From the NCBI GenBank assembly GCA_028291345.1, contig JAQGIF010000284.1, positions 1 to 42,075 on the forward strand: DNA of 42,075 nt, in the 5' to 3' direction. The notes beneath the pieces are model-generated. The model was not told the origin of the DNA, searched no databases, and saw only the letters and a list, made by a program, of their open reading frames with translations. The DNA comes from Rhodospirillales bacterium (lineage in GTDB: Bacteria; Pseudomonadota; Alphaproteobacteria; BOG-932; Roseiterribacteraceae). The position numbers and the translations under genes were made by a program. Positions 41,425 through 42,075 of this stretch are shown piece by piece (position 1 is the first letter of the stretch; each line of letters opens with the position of its first letter).

Positions 41425-41867
41425 CTAAATGGTGTCATCGAGATTGCCGAGTTGGAGCTTCGCTGCCCTGAGCCGTCGTTTCAGCGCATCGACATCCATC
41501 CGAAAGTCGGACTCTCTCCAGACATGCGGCACATCCTGAAGTCGGTGGAGGCGGCAATCCAGTTCCACCATCTAAGCGATGAACATCGATTTGGATCGAC
41601 AGAGCCATACCGATTTCAAGCGCATATTCTTCCATAGCAACGAGGCCGGCGCCCCCGGCAAAACGCCGACTCCAGAACGGATATTCTCGAAATCCCGAGA
41701 GATTTTGCGGTCAGGGCGCCGTAATAAACGATATAGGAATAGTTGTTTCTGCCATAGCCGTCGGTCCTGATTTTGAAATATGGATCGTATGTTCTCGATG
41801 GAAGCTGATTATGCAACGCCGACAAGATGTTGCTGGACACGATAAGATTTTTAAGCAAGCGCTTCAT
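41425..41867 (-). pseudogene. Frameshifted remnant of an uncharacterised protein
   Basis: The minus-strand frame from the ATG at 41867 (MKRLLKNLIVSSNIL ... RNNYSYIVYYGALTAKSLGISRISVLE) shifts near 41670. A second frame carries GAGLVAMEEYALEIGMALSI and RLDGGTGLPPPP. After another shift a third frame gives DVPHVWRESDFRMDVDALKR then LQLGNLDDTI and a stop. Joined, this resembles the N-terminal half of a hypothetical protein family with a FGVAGG motif that I recall from other alphaproteobacteria. At least two frameshifts plus a missing C-terminal half make it a pseudogene. Confidence 0.6.
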
Positions 41868-41957
41868 GCGTAATCCAGGTCGAGCGGAGAGTTTAATATC
41901 TATCGCCCGGGATTGCCGGCTGCAACCGGACTTTGACATTGGCGGCCACGGGTTGGG

Positions 41958-42075
41958 TCAGCCAGTCAGCGCCACCGCGTCCTCTGCGACGTCGTCCGTC
42001 CACACGGTGAATTTCTCCAGCGTGTTCGGACCGAAGGTCGTGGCGATGGCGACATCCGCCGCGTCACGGCCGCGG
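41958..42075 (-). CDS. 3' end of a possible transglutaminase-like gene (partial)
   Basis: The last 38 codons of a minus-strand gene running off the right edge. The visible C-terminus (RGRDAADVAIATTFG then PNTLEKFTVWTDDV and a short acidic tail) resembles the end of transglutaminase-domain proteins in sphingomonads, where GRDxxDV is conserved. The catalytic domain lies outside the window, so the name is tentative. Confidence 0.5.
   Translation of the reverse strand, partial: RGRDAADVAIATTFGPNTLEKFTVWTDDVAEDAVALTG

Noticed and set aside
1-42075. CRISPR array, rRNA or prophage module
   Set aside because: No regularly spaced repeats, rRNA-like sequence or phage structural genes were seen anywhere in the window.

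Overview
This 42-kb window is high-GC chromosomal DNA with dense, short-spaced, mostly housekeeping genes. The gene families suggest an alphaproteobacterium, most likely a sphingomonad (Sphingomonadales). Pointers are a NodT-type outer-membrane efflux lipoprotein, an ArsR-methyltransferase/metF/metH operon, a secreted CxxCH protein with a carboxypeptidase-regulatory-like domain, many NTF2/SnoaL-like proteins, and argD-argF-hslO in a row. This placement is inferred from gene content; no rRNA or tRNA gene was recognised.

Layout. 1-5 kb: GNAT acetyltransferase (-), apaG and folE (+), then argD-argF-hslO (-). 5-8 kb: a small accessory patch holding a decayed IS5-family element bounded by CTAG, an orphan terminator hairpin, and a hipBA toxin-antitoxin pair with a perfect palindrome just upstream of hipB. 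8-12.3 kb: an operon of ABC-2 permease, NTF2-like protein and a tiny membrane protein (-), recX (+), and a large MscS-type channel (-). 12.3-21.2 kb: msrB, a DUF2807-like protein, purB, an EAL-domain protein (-), topoisomerase IB overlapping a YihY-family membrane protein, creA (apparently with an ATT start), an AsmA-family protein and a frameshifted two-helix membrane protein.

21.2-27.1 kb is the most interesting part: a complete EmrAB-type tripartite efflux system organised from both ends. marR-emrA-emrB runs rightwards. The outer-membrane component, a PduO-type cobalamin adenosyltransferase and an NTF2-like gene run leftwards towards it. The outer edge of each operon carries the same 32-bp block (30/32 identical, same orientation relative to each gene). 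It reads as a sigma70-like promoter with a MarR-type palindrome between -35 and -10, so one regulator probably controls the whole pump.

27-35 kb: a histidine-kinase pseudogene, two NTF2/limonene-epoxide-hydrolase-like proteins, then the methionine-cycle operon ArsR/SAM-methyltransferase - metF - metH with overlapping genes and a palindromic operator over its promoter, and a decayed glycine-zipper surface-antigen gene. 35-42 kb: a periplasmic M3 peptidase, the CxxCH secreted protein with a strong terminator, another NTF2-like protein, a dienelactone hydrolase, a long imperfect hairpin repeat, a Ddn-like protein, a heavily frameshifted pseudogene and the 3' end of a possible transglutaminase-like gene.

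Decay or sequence error recurs. At least five loci carry frameshifts. In two of them (20904-21169 and 24386-24817) single-base changes in homopolymer runs account for every break, so those need read-level confirmation.
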